A DNA stretch of 8,742 bases from Methanoregula sp. (GCA_026394635.1 JAPKXV010000192.1:1-8742), one strand, 5' to 3'; counted from the first letter of the stretch, positions 1 to 5,607 are shown. A program made the numbers and translations. The notes: generated by a model from the letters alone, not told the origin.

Positions 1-423
1 GGGCAAAAGGTATCGGTCAGGCTGGAGACCTCGCCGCAACGGTACTCCCCGATGATGTCCTCGACGCCCGGCATCGGGTTCACCCCGAATGTCACCGGAT
101 TTAAAGCCGCTGACGCGAACTTTGCAGGGAATTCCACGGACTTTGAATGGAATGCCATAAACTTCGAATGGAATGCTACGTTTGGCACATTCCTTACGTG
201 GGATGCGCCGGATTACAAGGTCCACCAGATCGGGAACCCGGTCGCCAACAACGGCAGGAAAGTCTACTGGACATTTACCGAGAAGCCGGCCTCGACAAAA
301 GATCCGGTCACCATCACGGTTACGGCACGGGACATGACCCGGAGAGGTGCAGTGCTCGCGAGCTCCACGGTAACCCTAAGCTGGGACGGGGACTACGCGG
401 TGTATGTGCAGGACATAACGTAA
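1..423 (+). CDS. Partial exported/surface beta-rich protein, C-terminal part (hypothetical)
   Basis: The reading frame is open to the left window edge, so about 140 residues of C-terminus are seen and the true start lies outside. The first internal ATG codons (52 and 55) have no ribosome binding site and are unlikely starts. The visible part alternates hydrophobic and polar residues, is rich in Thr, Ser, Val, Trp and Asn, and ends in short beta-like strands (PVTITVTARD, SSTVTLSWDGDYAVYVQDI), which suggests an extracellular beta-sandwich domain. It holds several N-x-S/T sequons (NVT, NST, NAT), compatible with archaeal surface glycosylation. A short tandem repeat encodes two FEWNA motifs. There is no transmembrane anchor at the C-terminus; any signal peptide or lipobox would be upstream of the window. 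I cannot assign a family; a chagasin-like or other small beta domain is possible but unsupported. TAA at 421 runs straight into seven T residues. Confidence 0.7.
   Translation, partial: GQKVSVRLETSPQRYSPMMSSTPGIGFTPNVTGFKAADANFAGNSTDFEWNAINFEWNATFGTFLTWDAPDYKVHQIGNPVANNGRKVYWTFTEKPASTKDPVTITVTARDMTRRGAVLASSTVTLSWDGDYAVYVQDIT
139..180 (+). repeat. 21-bp imperfect tandem repeat inside the surface protein gene
   Basis: Bases 139-159 and 160-180 are two adjacent 21-bp units, each seven codons long, encoding DFEWNAI and NFEWNAT. They differ mainly at the first codon, at third positions (ttt/ttc, gcc/gct) and at the last codon. The length is a multiple of three, so the frame is kept. This looks like a small in-frame duplication that has begun to diverge. 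Confidence 0.75.
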
Positions 424-430
424 TTTTTTT
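424..430 (+). terminator. T-run terminator after the surface protein gene
   Basis: Seven consecutive T residues follow the TAA stop directly, with no strong hairpin before them. Oligo-T on the non-template strand is the usual euryarchaeal intrinsic termination signal. Confidence 0.55.
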
Positions 431-479
431 AAAATCCGGTGAAATAAAACCCGATCGCCTTCCCCCATGGGATTACCGG

Positions 480-501
480 TAAAAAAGAAGCGAAAGAAAA
501 A
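480..501 (-). terminator. T-rich terminator after rubrerythrin
   Basis: Read on the minus strand, the bases just after the rubrerythrin TGA are two T-rich runs (from plus-strand A-runs at about 480-486 and 496-501). With the T-run at 424-430 on the other strand, this makes the convergent spacer at 424-501 a two-way termination zone. Confidence 0.5.
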
Positions 502-1080
502 TCAGTAGTTCTCGCAGAGCAGCTCGAAATAGGCCTGCGGGTGATCGCAGACAACGCATTTCGCCGGTGCAGATTTCCCGTCATGGACGTACCCGCAGTT
601 CCGGCAGTACCATTTCGAGGGCACGTCCTTTTTGAAGACTTCTGATTTTGTGATATTTGCAAACAATTTTGAGTACCGTTTTTCATGGTGCTCTTCGACC
701 TTTGCGATCTGTTTGAAGAGGAATGCAATCTTCCCGAACCCCTCCTCTTCTGCGGTCTTTCCAAAGGCAGGGTAGAGTGTGCCCCATTCCATCTTTTCAC
801 CAGCCGCGGCAGCTTTCAGGTTGTCTTTTGTTGTCCCGATGACACCGGCCGGGTATGCGGCCATGATCTCCACGTCACCGCCTTTGAGCAGCTTGAAGAA
901 GAGCTTTGCATGCTCCCGCTCCTCTTCTGCGGTCTGCGCAAAGATCGCGCCGATCTGCTCGTACCCTTCCTTCTTTGCTGCGCTTGCAAAGAAGCTGTAC
1001 CGGTTCCGTGCCTGTGACTCGCCGGCAAATGCGGCGAGCACGTTCTTTTCTGTCTTGCTGCCTTTGAACTCCATAATCAT
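502..1080 (-). CDS. Rubrerythrin
   Basis: A 192-residue protein with the two-domain layout of classical rubrerythrin: an N-terminal ferritin-like four-helix diiron domain (about residues 8-145) and a C-terminal rubredoxin-like domain (about 155-190). Visible diiron ligands are E21 (in AGESQARNRY), E54 and H57 (EREH), E98 and the second pair E129/H132 (EEHH). The rubredoxin Fe(Cys)4 site is C159-x2-C162 and C175-x2-C178. The family reduces hydrogen peroxide in the cytoplasm of anaerobes, taking electrons through rubredoxin or NAD(P)H systems. I chose ATG at 1080 because GGAG sits five bases upstream; ATG at 1074 (MEFKG) is possible but has an 11-base spacing. The frame stays open upstream across the divergent gene, but that extension has no family similarity and runs over the promoter. 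The gene is probably monocistronic. Confidence 0.93.
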   Translation of the reverse strand: MIMEFKGSKTEKNVLAAFAGESQARNRYSFFASAAKKEGYEQIGAIFAQTAEEEREHAKLFFKLLKGGDVEIMAAYPAGVIGTTKDNLKAAAAGEKMEWGTLYPAFGKTAEEEGFGKIAFLFKQIAKVEEHHEKRYSKLFANITKSEVFKKDVPSKWYCRNCGYVHDGKSAPAKCVVCDHPQAYFELLCENY

Positions 1081-1121
1081 CAGATCTCCGGAAGATCCAT
1101 TCTGTTGTAAACAAATATATC
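1081..1121 (-). promoter_or_regulatory. Rubrerythrin promoter and ribosome binding site
   Basis: On the minus strand a TATA-like element (GGATATATTT, plus positions about 1112-1121) lies some 37 bases before ATG 1080, placing transcription start near 1090. GGAG (plus 1086-1089) is the Shine-Dalgarno, five bases from the start. A 15-bp palindrome-like element, GATCTCCGGAAGATC (1083-1097), overlaps the expected start site and the Shine-Dalgarno and could be an operator or leader hairpin. The transcription start is inferred from spacing only. Confidence 0.5.
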
Positions 1122-1139
1122 CTGCGCTGATATCCTGCG
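1117..1139 (-). repeat. 10-bp direct repeat over the rubrerythrin TATA/BRE region
   Basis: ATATCCTGCG occurs at 1117-1126 and again at 1130-1139, identical and 13 bp apart. The copy nearer the gene overlaps the TATA element; the other lies just upstream. The position suits a regulator that blocks or recruits TBP/TFB, but no regulator is identified here. Confidence 0.55.
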
Positions 1140-1192
1140 GGGCTCCCGGCAGTTGCCCGGCTTTCCCACGAGCAGCACCCCCGGTTATCCAA

Positions 1193-1205
1193 CCGCTTTT
1201 TCTCT
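1193..1205 (+). promoter_or_regulatory. Possible promoter of the DUF2148 gene
   Basis: A T-rich stretch (CCGCTTTTTCTC) is centred about 27 bases before ATG 1226, the distance expected for a TATA element of a leaderless archaeal message. The match to a TATA consensus is weak. Confidence 0.3.
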
Positions 1206-1225
1206 CACAAAACAAAGTAATCTGT

Positions 1226-1786
1226 ATGACTGCGGAATCAGATGCAGTAAAAACCGTCGCAGGGCTCATGGCGCTTGCGGCACGAACAGCACCGAAAGCG
1301 GTGGGGCAGGACTCGATCGTCTGCCGGGTCGTGACAGGAAAAGAACAGGATAAACTTGCCGCCCGGATCGACGCGATGGGAAAGGCCCTCGGTCTGGACT
1401 TCTTCTTTGTAAACGCCGGGCAGGTGAGAAAGAGCGATGCGACGCTCCTTATCGGTGTCGAAGGAACAAAAGCGCTCGGGCTCTCCTGCGGTGGGTGCGG
1501 GTTTCCTACATGCGCCGATATGGTCAAAGCCGGAAAAGCGGCTGCAAAGAGGAAGAAATCCGTATACAGCGGCCCTAACTGCGTCTTCAAGATCTCGGAT
1601 CTCGGTATCGCGGTCGGTTCTGCGGTCAAGACTGCGTCGATCCACAACGTGGACAACCGGATCATGTTCACTGCGGGGATCGCCGCTCTTGAGCTCGGAC
1701 TTCTCAAAGGATGCAGCGTTGCCTACGGTATCCCGCTTGCGGCTGCCGGGAAAAACCCGTACTTCGATGTGCAGATGAAGCATTGA
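1226..1786 (+). CDS. DUF2148 ferredoxin-like Fe-S protein
   Basis: A 186-residue protein matching what I know of the DUF2148 family, small predicted Fe-S proteins common in methanogens and other anaerobes and of unknown function. The telling feature is the cysteine cluster C88-G-G-C91-G-F-P-T-C96, with C119 (GPNCVFK) as a likely fourth ligand, enough for one [4Fe-4S] cluster. The N-terminal half (about 1-80) is alpha/beta-like with strand motifs such as DFFFVN and ATLLIGVEG; the C-terminus ends in GIPLAAAGKNPYFD, typical of the family in my recollection. There is no membrane segment or signal peptide, so it is cytoplasmic. ATG at 1226 is chosen over upstream in-frame codons because those lie in the rubrerythrin promoter and coding strand. 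No clear Shine-Dalgarno is seen and the message may be leaderless. The divergent rubrerythrin suggests, but does not prove, a redox link. Confidence 0.85.
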   Translation: MTAESDAVKTVAGLMALAARTAPKAVGQDSIVCRVVTGKEQDKLAARIDAMGKALGLDFFFVNAGQVRKSDATLLIGVEGTKALGLSCGGCGFPTCADMVKAGKAAAKRKKSVYSGPNCVFKISDLGIAVGSAVKTASIHNVDNRIMFTAGIAALELGLLKGCSVAYGIPLAAAGKNPYFDVQMKH

Positions 1787-1796
1787 TCCCGTCACC

Positions 1797-1841
1797 TTTT
1801 TTACTGATGGCTGGGAGGTAAAGAGGCAGCCGGGTTTTTTT
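1797..1841 (+). terminator. Double T-run terminator after the DUF2148 gene
   Basis: Two oligo-T runs on the plus strand, six T at 1797-1802 and seven T at 1835-1841, follow the TGA at 1784-1786. Either could end plus-strand transcription before the convergent tRNA. No long stem is evident. Confidence 0.5.
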
Positions 1842-1854
1842 AAAAATACCAGAA

Positions 1855-1864
1855 AATAAAAAAA
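1855..1864 (-). terminator. T-run terminator of tRNA-Lys
   Basis: Immediately after the discriminator base the minus strand reads a run of T residues (plus-strand A-run up to 1864), a normal archaeal tRNA terminator. Confidence 0.6.
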
Positions 1865-1937
1865 CGGGCCTGAAGGGATTTGAACCCTTGACCTGCGGAT
1901 TAAGAGTCCGCCGCTATGCCGACTAAGCTACAGACCC
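1865..1937 (-). tRNA. tRNA-Lys (anticodon CUU)
   Basis: A complete 73-base cloverleaf on the minus strand. The acceptor stem GGGTCTG/CAGGCCC pairs over seven positions with one U-G wobble, followed by discriminator G. The D-arm has three firm pairs. The anticodon stem GCGGA/TCCGC encloses the seven-base loop CTCTTAA, giving anticodon CUU, which reads the lysine codon AAG. The variable loop is five bases. The T-arm AAGGG/CCCTT encloses TTCAAAT. No intron is present and CCA is not encoded, so it must be added by the CCA-adding enzyme. The minus strand after the discriminator is a T-run. Confidence 0.96.
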
Positions 1938-1968
1938 ACTTAGACTTAATAATGTGGTTGACTATCCT

Positions 1969-1984
1969 GAATAAAGGTTTCGAG
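1969..1984 (-). promoter_or_regulatory. tRNA-Lys promoter (box A)
   Basis: On the minus strand, CGAAACCTTTATTC lies about 35-45 bases before the mature tRNA 5' end. The A-rich CGAAA part resembles a BRE and CTTTATT a box A, with room for a short 5' leader removed by RNase P. Confidence 0.5.
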
Positions 1985-1985
1985 C

Positions 1986-2054
1986 GGGGATCTTCTGCTT
2001 GTTTTCTTTGTATGTGCGGCACTTTTGTGCGGTAACCTGCGGGGGATCTTCTGC
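1986..2054 (+). repeat. 13-bp direct repeat upstream of the RCK-DHH gene
   Basis: GGGGATCTTCTGC occurs at 1986-1998 and 2042-2054, identical and 56 bp apart. The second copy sits directly before the putative TATA box of the 2092 gene and the first beside the tRNA promoter. Between them is a second short pair, TGTGCGG at 2013-2019 and 2026-2032. They may be binding sites; function is unknown. Confidence 0.45.
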
Positions 2055-2057
2055 AAT

Positions 2058-2068
2058 CCCTTAATAGG
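2058..2068 (+). promoter_or_regulatory. Promoter of the RCK-DHH gene, probably leaderless
   Basis: CCCTTAATAGG is centred about 29 bases before ATG 2092, as expected for a TATA element of a leaderless or nearly leaderless message. No Shine-Dalgarno precedes the start, which agrees. Confidence 0.45.
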
Positions 2069-2091
2069 ATGGACGCTGACATCAGTGTAAC

Positions 2092-3549
2092 ATGCCTGAC
2101 GCAGCGCCGTTTGTGGCCCCGGGACAGGTCAGGTACCTCATCTTCGGCTGCGGTACGACCGGCTACAATATCATCCTCGAACTGGTAAAAGAGAACGAGC
2201 ACGTGGTCGTGGTCGACCGCGACGAGCAGCGTGTCCGCAACCTCCGCGACCAGAAATACGATGCATACCAGCGGGACATCACGGCGCCCGATATGCTCGT
2301 GGGGTTGCCCGAACCCGAGATCGCGTTTGTGATGACGAGCGATGCAGAGGCAAACCTTACCGCGGTCAGCGCCATCAGGAAGCGGTACCCGTCGGCACAG
2401 GTGATCGCACGGTCGATCGATCCCGTGAGCGGCGCAAAGCTCACCGCTGCCGGTGCCGGGTTCGTGCTCTACCCGCAGGAGGTGGTCGCAAAGGCGGCGA
2501 TCCTCCAGATCAAGAAACAGCACATGAGCCGGATCTCACAAAGGCTCTTTACGCTCCTTGCCGGTTGGGAAGGGACGCTGGGTATCATCACCCACCAGAA
2601 CCCGGATCCCGACGCGATTGCAAGCGCGATGGCGCTTGCCGCGATCGCAAAACACGCGAACCCGAAATCCCTCGCGACCCGCATCTTCTACGAGGGCAAC
2701 ATCGGGCACCAGGAGAACCGGACGTTTGTCAATCTGCTCGACATAAAAATGGAGCACCTGACAGCAGAGGCGCTCTCCAAATGCAATTATCTTGCGCTCG
2801 TTGACACCCCCGGGCCAGGCGCCAACAACGATCTCCCGCAGAGCACAAAGATCCATATCATCATCGACCACCACAAGGACGAGAAACGCCCGTCCGGTTC
2901 CGGCACGTTCATCGATATCCGCCCGGGTCTCGGGGCGACGGCAAGCATCCTCACCCAGTACCTGCAGGAGCTCGATATCCCGGTCGACAAGCGCGTGGCA
3001 ACCGCGCTCATGTACGGCATACGGGCAGACACGAAGGACTTCAAGCGCAACGCCACACCGCAGGACCTGAACTATGCAGGGTTCCTGCTCCCGCTCACCG
3101 ATGCCGATCTCCTGGACAAGATCATGTCACCGTCGCTCTCGCAGGAGACGATTGACGTGCTGGGAAAGGCGATCCAGAACAAGCAGGTGATCAGCGGGTA
3201 CCTCTTCTCCAATGTAGGGTACGTGATGAACCGGGACGCCCTCCCGCAGGCAGCCGACCTTTTGATCACGCTTGAGGGCGTGAACACGGCGCTCGTATAC
3301 GGCATCACCGACACCGCGATCGTGGTCTCCGCCCGCAACCGTGACATCCGGCTCCACGTCGGCAACGCGCTCGCCGAGGCATTCGGGGATATCGGGGACG
3401 CGGGCGGGCACCCGAACATGGCAGCGGCCACCCTCCCGCTCCACTACTTCGGCAGGGTGGAGCAGAAAGCTGAGCTCCTCAATATCACCATCGATCCCAT
3501 CCTCCAGAAGTTCAAGACCCTCGTCGGGCTCGAGAACGAGGGAAAGTAG
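2092..3549 (+). CDS. RCK_N (TrkA-N)-DHH-DHHA1 phosphoesterase
   Basis: A 485-residue fusion. Residues about 13-140 form a Rossmann RCK_N/TrkA-N domain with the nucleotide loop G19-C-G-T-T-G24 and the acidic D42 at the end of strand 2 (VVVVDRD), expected to bind NAD(H) or a related nucleotide. Residues about 160-330 are a DHH phosphoesterase domain with H168-Q-N-P-D172-P-D174, D238 (LVDTPG) and D259-H260-H261, the metal ligands of motifs I-III. A DHHA1 domain follows, with GGH at 438-440. DHH/DHHA1 proteins of the NrnA/GdpP group hydrolyse nanoRNA, pAp or cyclic dinucleotides with Mn2+. Which substrate this archaeal form uses is not shown by sequence; the RCK domain suggests regulation by nucleotide or redox state. 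No membrane segments are seen. ATG 2092 fits the promoter spacing. It is probably the first gene of the cluster ending with the radical SAM gene. Confidence 0.88.
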   Translation: MPDAAPFVAPGQVRYLIFGCGTTGYNIILELVKENEHVVVVDRDEQRVRNLRDQKYDAYQRDITAPDMLVGLPEPEIAFVMTSDAEANLTAVSAIRKRYPSAQVIARSIDPVSGAKLTAAGAGFVLYPQEVVAKAAILQIKKQHMSRISQRLFTLLAGWEGTLGIITHQNPDPDAIASAMALAAIAKHANPKSLATRIFYEGNIGHQENRTFVNLLDIKMEHLTAEALSKCNYLALVDTPGPGANNDLPQSTKIHIIIDHHKDEKRPSGSGTFIDIRPGLGATASILTQYLQELDIPVDKRVATALMYGIRADTKDFKRNATPQDLNYAGFLLPLTDADLLDKIMSPSLSQETIDVLGKAIQNKQVISGYLFSNVGYVMNRDALPQAADLLITLEGVNTALVYGITDTAIVVSARNRDIRLHVGNALAEAFGDIGDAGGHPNMAAATLPLHYFGRVEQKAELLNITIDPILQKFKTLVGLENEGK

Positions 3550-3563
3550 GATGAATTTTTCCG

Positions 3564-3597
3564 GTTGGAAACGTCCGTATCACATGATGTTTCCAAT
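3564..3597 (+). promoter_or_regulatory. Strong hairpin between the RCK-DHH gene and mptE
   Basis: Bases 3564-3575 pair with 3586-3597 over 12 consecutive positions (two are G-U), with a 10-base loop. The core TTGGAAAC/GTTTCCAA is a perfect 8-bp inverted repeat. No T-run follows, so it is not a typical terminator; it may be an RNA-processing or stability element or an operator. Confidence 0.5.
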
Positions 3598-3599
3598 GA

Positions 3600-3627
3600 A
3601 AAAGTTCAGAGGTCACAATGAACTTTT
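3600..3627 (+). promoter_or_regulatory. Hairpin enclosing the mptE ribosome binding site and start codon
   Basis: AAAAGTTCA (3600-3608) and TGAACTTTT (3619-3627) are a perfect 9-bp inverted repeat around a 10-base loop. The loop holds the Shine-Dalgarno GAGGT (3609-3613) and the A of the ATG; the TG of the ATG starts the 3' arm. Folding would pair part of the start codon and hinder initiation. The stem is AU-rich (two G-C pairs), so it would open easily. Confidence 0.45.
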
Positions 3628-4238
3628 GTGAGTGGGAACCGCACTACCGCGGGATCCTTGACTATTTCGGGTTCGACCGGGCGGCAGACGAGGAGGCAGC
3701 CCGGCTCCTGGCCTCGCTTGTCACCCGTGACAATCTCCTGTCCCTTGCCTCGCTCACGGAAGGCAACGAAGTCACGGTCTGCGGAAATGCCCCGTGCCTG
3801 AAGGACGAATTTAAAAAAATCAGGGGGGTGGTCTTTGCTGCAGATGCAGCGGCAGAAGTCCTTCTGGATCACGGCGTCCGCCCCGATGCAGTCTTTACCG
3901 ATCTTGACGGGGCGACCGACCGGTTCATCGATATGAACCGTGCCGGCACGATCATCGTCGTCCACGCGCATGGCGACAACATGCCGCTTTTGCGCCACTG
4001 GGTGCCCCGGTTCCCCGGCCCGCTCGTCGCCACCACGCAGGCTGCCCCCCTTCCCGGCGTCCACAACTTCGGCGGGTTTACCGATGGCGACCGTGCGGTC
4101 TTTGCCGCCGATGAACTCGGCGCTTCGGGGATCACGATCATCGGCTTTGACCTTGATGACAAAAATGTCGACCCGGTGAAACGGGGCAAACATATCTGGG
4201 CGAGGACACTGCTCAGGCTGATCGGGCATGAGTGCTGA
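3618..4238 (+). CDS. mptE: 6-hydroxymethyl-7,8-dihydropterin pyrophosphokinase MptE
   Basis: A 206-residue protein of the archaeal DUF115/MptE type. The family transfers pyrophosphate from ATP to 6-hydroxymethyl-7,8-dihydropterin (EC 2.7.6.3), making the pterin diphosphate that is joined to the aminobenzoate-derived side chain of tetrahydromethanopterin; it acts in the cytoplasm and needs Mg2+. Visible signatures are the nucleotide-fold start VTVCGNAPCL (about 52-61), the acidic motif PDAVFTDLDG (89-98), HAHGDN (116-121) and NFGGFTDGDR (150-159), rich in acidic residues suited to metal and ATP binding. The length is near that expected for the family. ATG 3618 is supported by GAGGT four bases upstream and by the MNF-x-x-W-x-x-x-Y start. 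The end overlaps the radical SAM start by 11 bases, so translational coupling is likely. Two hairpins precede it. Confidence 0.88.
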   Translation: MNFCEWEPHYRGILDYFGFDRAADEEAARLLASLVTRDNLLSLASLTEGNEVTVCGNAPCLKDEFKKIRGVVFAADAAAEVLLDHGVRPDAVFTDLDGATDRFIDMNRAGTIIVVHAHGDNMPLLRHWVPRFPGPLVATTQAAPLPGVHNFGGFTDGDRAVFAADELGASGITIIGFDLDDKNVDPVKRGKHIWARTLLRLIGHEC

Positions 4239-5607
4239 AGCGTTCATCCTCGACGGGTACGTGGACGAGCCTGCATGCCTTGGTGTGCCGCCCTACATCT
4301 CCCCCTACATCCGCACGGTTGCCGGGGTACTGGCAGCACACAGGTATGCAGTACACTATCTCACCATCGACCAGCTGCGCAACGACCCCCACCATCTGAA
4401 CACGCTGGACGCATCAGACCTTGTCGTGATGATCGCAGGTGTCACGGTGCCGGGAAAATATCTTGGCGGGACACCGGCAACCCTCACCGAGATCCAGCAG
4501 ATCGGCACTGCGCTCCGTCACCCGAAAACACTCATAGGCGGGCCGATCGGGTTCGGGTACTCCCCTCAGGGAGGGCAGAAGGCGGCAAAACAGGCGATTG
4601 CCGGCTTTGACGCGGTGCTTGAGGGCCCGGTTGCAGAGGCGCTCGATGAATTCCTCCGTGGAAACGAGCCCCGCGGGGTGCTGGATTACTCCCGCTCGGA
4701 TGCATGGAGTACTGCGGGCAGCGGCATCATACGGGAGCATCCGAACTTCCCGTTTGTGATGTGCGAGATCGAGACAGCACGGGGCTGCCCGCACGGGGCT
4801 TACGGCGGCTGCTCGTTCTGTACCGAACCGTTTTACGGCAGCCCGAAGTACCGGAGTATATCCGGGATCGCAGAGGAAGTGAAGGCACTCTCTTCCCATG
4901 GTGCACGGCACTTCCGTATCGGCCGGCAGCCGGATATCCTCGCGTACGGGGCGGGCAGCGGGGAGTACCCCGCACCCGAACCCGAAAAGATTGAGGCACT
5001 TTTCTCATCGGTCCGGGCGGCTGCCCCCAATCTCACGACGCTGCATATCGATAACACCAACCCGGCAACCATCGCACGCCACGAGGAGCCGGCCCGCGAG
5101 GCGCTGGAGGCAATCGTCCGGCACCATACCTCAGGCGACGTTGCTGCATTTGGTATGGAGACCGCGGATCCCGCCGTGATAGCAGCAAACAACGTAAAAG
5201 CGCAGCCGGATGAAGGATCCCGGGCAATTGAGATCGTCAACGAAGTGGGAGGGATGCGCCGGGATGGCATCCCTCACCTTCTGCCCGGGCTCAACTTTGT
5301 CTGCGGGCTTTCTGGCGAAACAGAGAAGACCTACGAGCTCAACGAGCAGTTCCTTGCCCGTGTCCTTGACGCAGGGTTGCTCGTACGGCGGGTGAACATC
5401 CGGCAGCTGATGCCGTTTGAAGGGACTCCTGCGTACACCAGCAACACGCTGGGAAAGTTCGACCGCCGGTTCCGTGCGTTCAAGGAACGTGTGCGCACGA
5501 CATTCGATCTCCCGATGCTCAAACGCGTCTTTCCTCTTGGGACGGTGCTGCACCAGGTGATCGTGGAAGTGGAGTCTTTCCCGTTGGGACGGTGCTGCAC
5601 CAGGTGA
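4228..5607 (+). CDS. Radical SAM protein, COG1031-like, truncated by frameshift
   Basis: The first 459 codons of what should be a roughly 547-residue archaeal radical SAM protein of the kind that ends in a helix-hairpin-helix. Residues about 1-150 form an N-terminal domain with ISPYIRTVAGVL and VMIAGVTVPGKYLGGTP, resembling B12-binding-type Rossmann domains. The radical SAM core (about 175-430) carries C187-x7-C195-x2-C198 (in ARGCPHGAYGGCSFC), a spaced variant of CxxxCxxC that would hold the [4Fe-4S] cluster for S-adenosylmethionine cleavage. Other core motifs are FRIGRQPDI, LHIDNTNP and NFVCGLSGETEKTYELN. The substrate is unknown; tRNA or other nucleic acid modification is a guess from the HhH tail. 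ATG 4228 overlaps mptE by 11 bases. From about residue 450 the frame reads into the second copy of a 47-bp duplication and stops at TGA 5605. The protein may still be made, without the HhH tail. Confidence 0.85.
   Translation: MSAEAFILDGYVDEPACLGVPPYISPYIRTVAGVLAAHRYAVHYLTIDQLRNDPHHLNTLDASDLVVMIAGVTVPGKYLGGTPATLTEIQQIGTALRHPKTLIGGPIGFGYSPQGGQKAAKQAIAGFDAVLEGPVAEALDEFLRGNEPRGVLDYSRSDAWSTAGSGIIREHPNFPFVMCEIETARGCPHGAYGGCSFCTEPFYGSPKYRSISGIAEEVKALSSHGARHFRIGRQPDILAYGAGSGEYPAPEPEKIEALFSSVRAAAPNLTTLHIDNTNPATIARHEEPAREALEAIVRHHTSGDVAAFGMETADPAVIAANNVKAQPDEGSRAIEIVNEVGGMRRDGIPHLLPGLNFVCGLSGETEKTYELNEQFLARVLDAGLLVRRVNIRQLMPFEGTPAYTSNTLGKFDRRFRAFKERVRTTFDLPMLKRVFPLGTVLHQVIVEVESFPLGRCCTR

Larger units (their letters stand above)
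3551..3631 (+). other. 26-codon ORF in the spacer before mptE (leader peptide or duplicated mptE start)
   Basis: ATG at 3551 starts one base after the upstream TAG and runs 26 codons to TGA at 3629-3631, overlapping the first codons of mptE in another frame. Its first residues (MNFSGWKRPYH) align without gaps to the start of MptE (MNFCEWEPHYR), with 21 of 33 bases identical by eye. It has no clear ribosome binding site of its own. It could be a decayed tandem copy of the mptE start, a short upstream ORF that couples translation into mptE, or chance. Expression is unproven. Confidence 0.25.

Noticed and set aside
779..1225. Open plus-strand extension of the DUF2148 frame
   Set aside because: It is antisense to rubrerythrin coding sequence; the family-like protein begins at ATG 1226.
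1081..1707. Open minus-strand extension of the rubrerythrin frame, up to 401 codons
   Set aside because: The extra 200 or so residues have no rubrerythrin similarity, run antisense to the DUF2148 gene and cover a good promoter and Shine-Dalgarno at 1080.
1865..1937. tRNA-Lys as an attachment site for an integrated element
   Set aside because: No second copy of the tRNA 3' end, no integrase and no phage-like genes in the window.
1900..2523. 207-codon minus-strand frame through tRNA-Lys and the start of the RCK-DHH gene
   Set aside because: It overlaps a clear tRNA and is antisense to recognised domains.
3551..3630. Riboswitch before mptE
   Set aside because: The two hairpins are simple stem-loops; I see no conserved aptamer core of a known pterin or other riboswitch, so only generic hairpins are reported.
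3606..4247. 213-codon minus-strand frame covering all of mptE
   Set aside because: A mirror of GC-rich codon use; MptE motifs are on the plus strand and the antisense product resembles no family I know.
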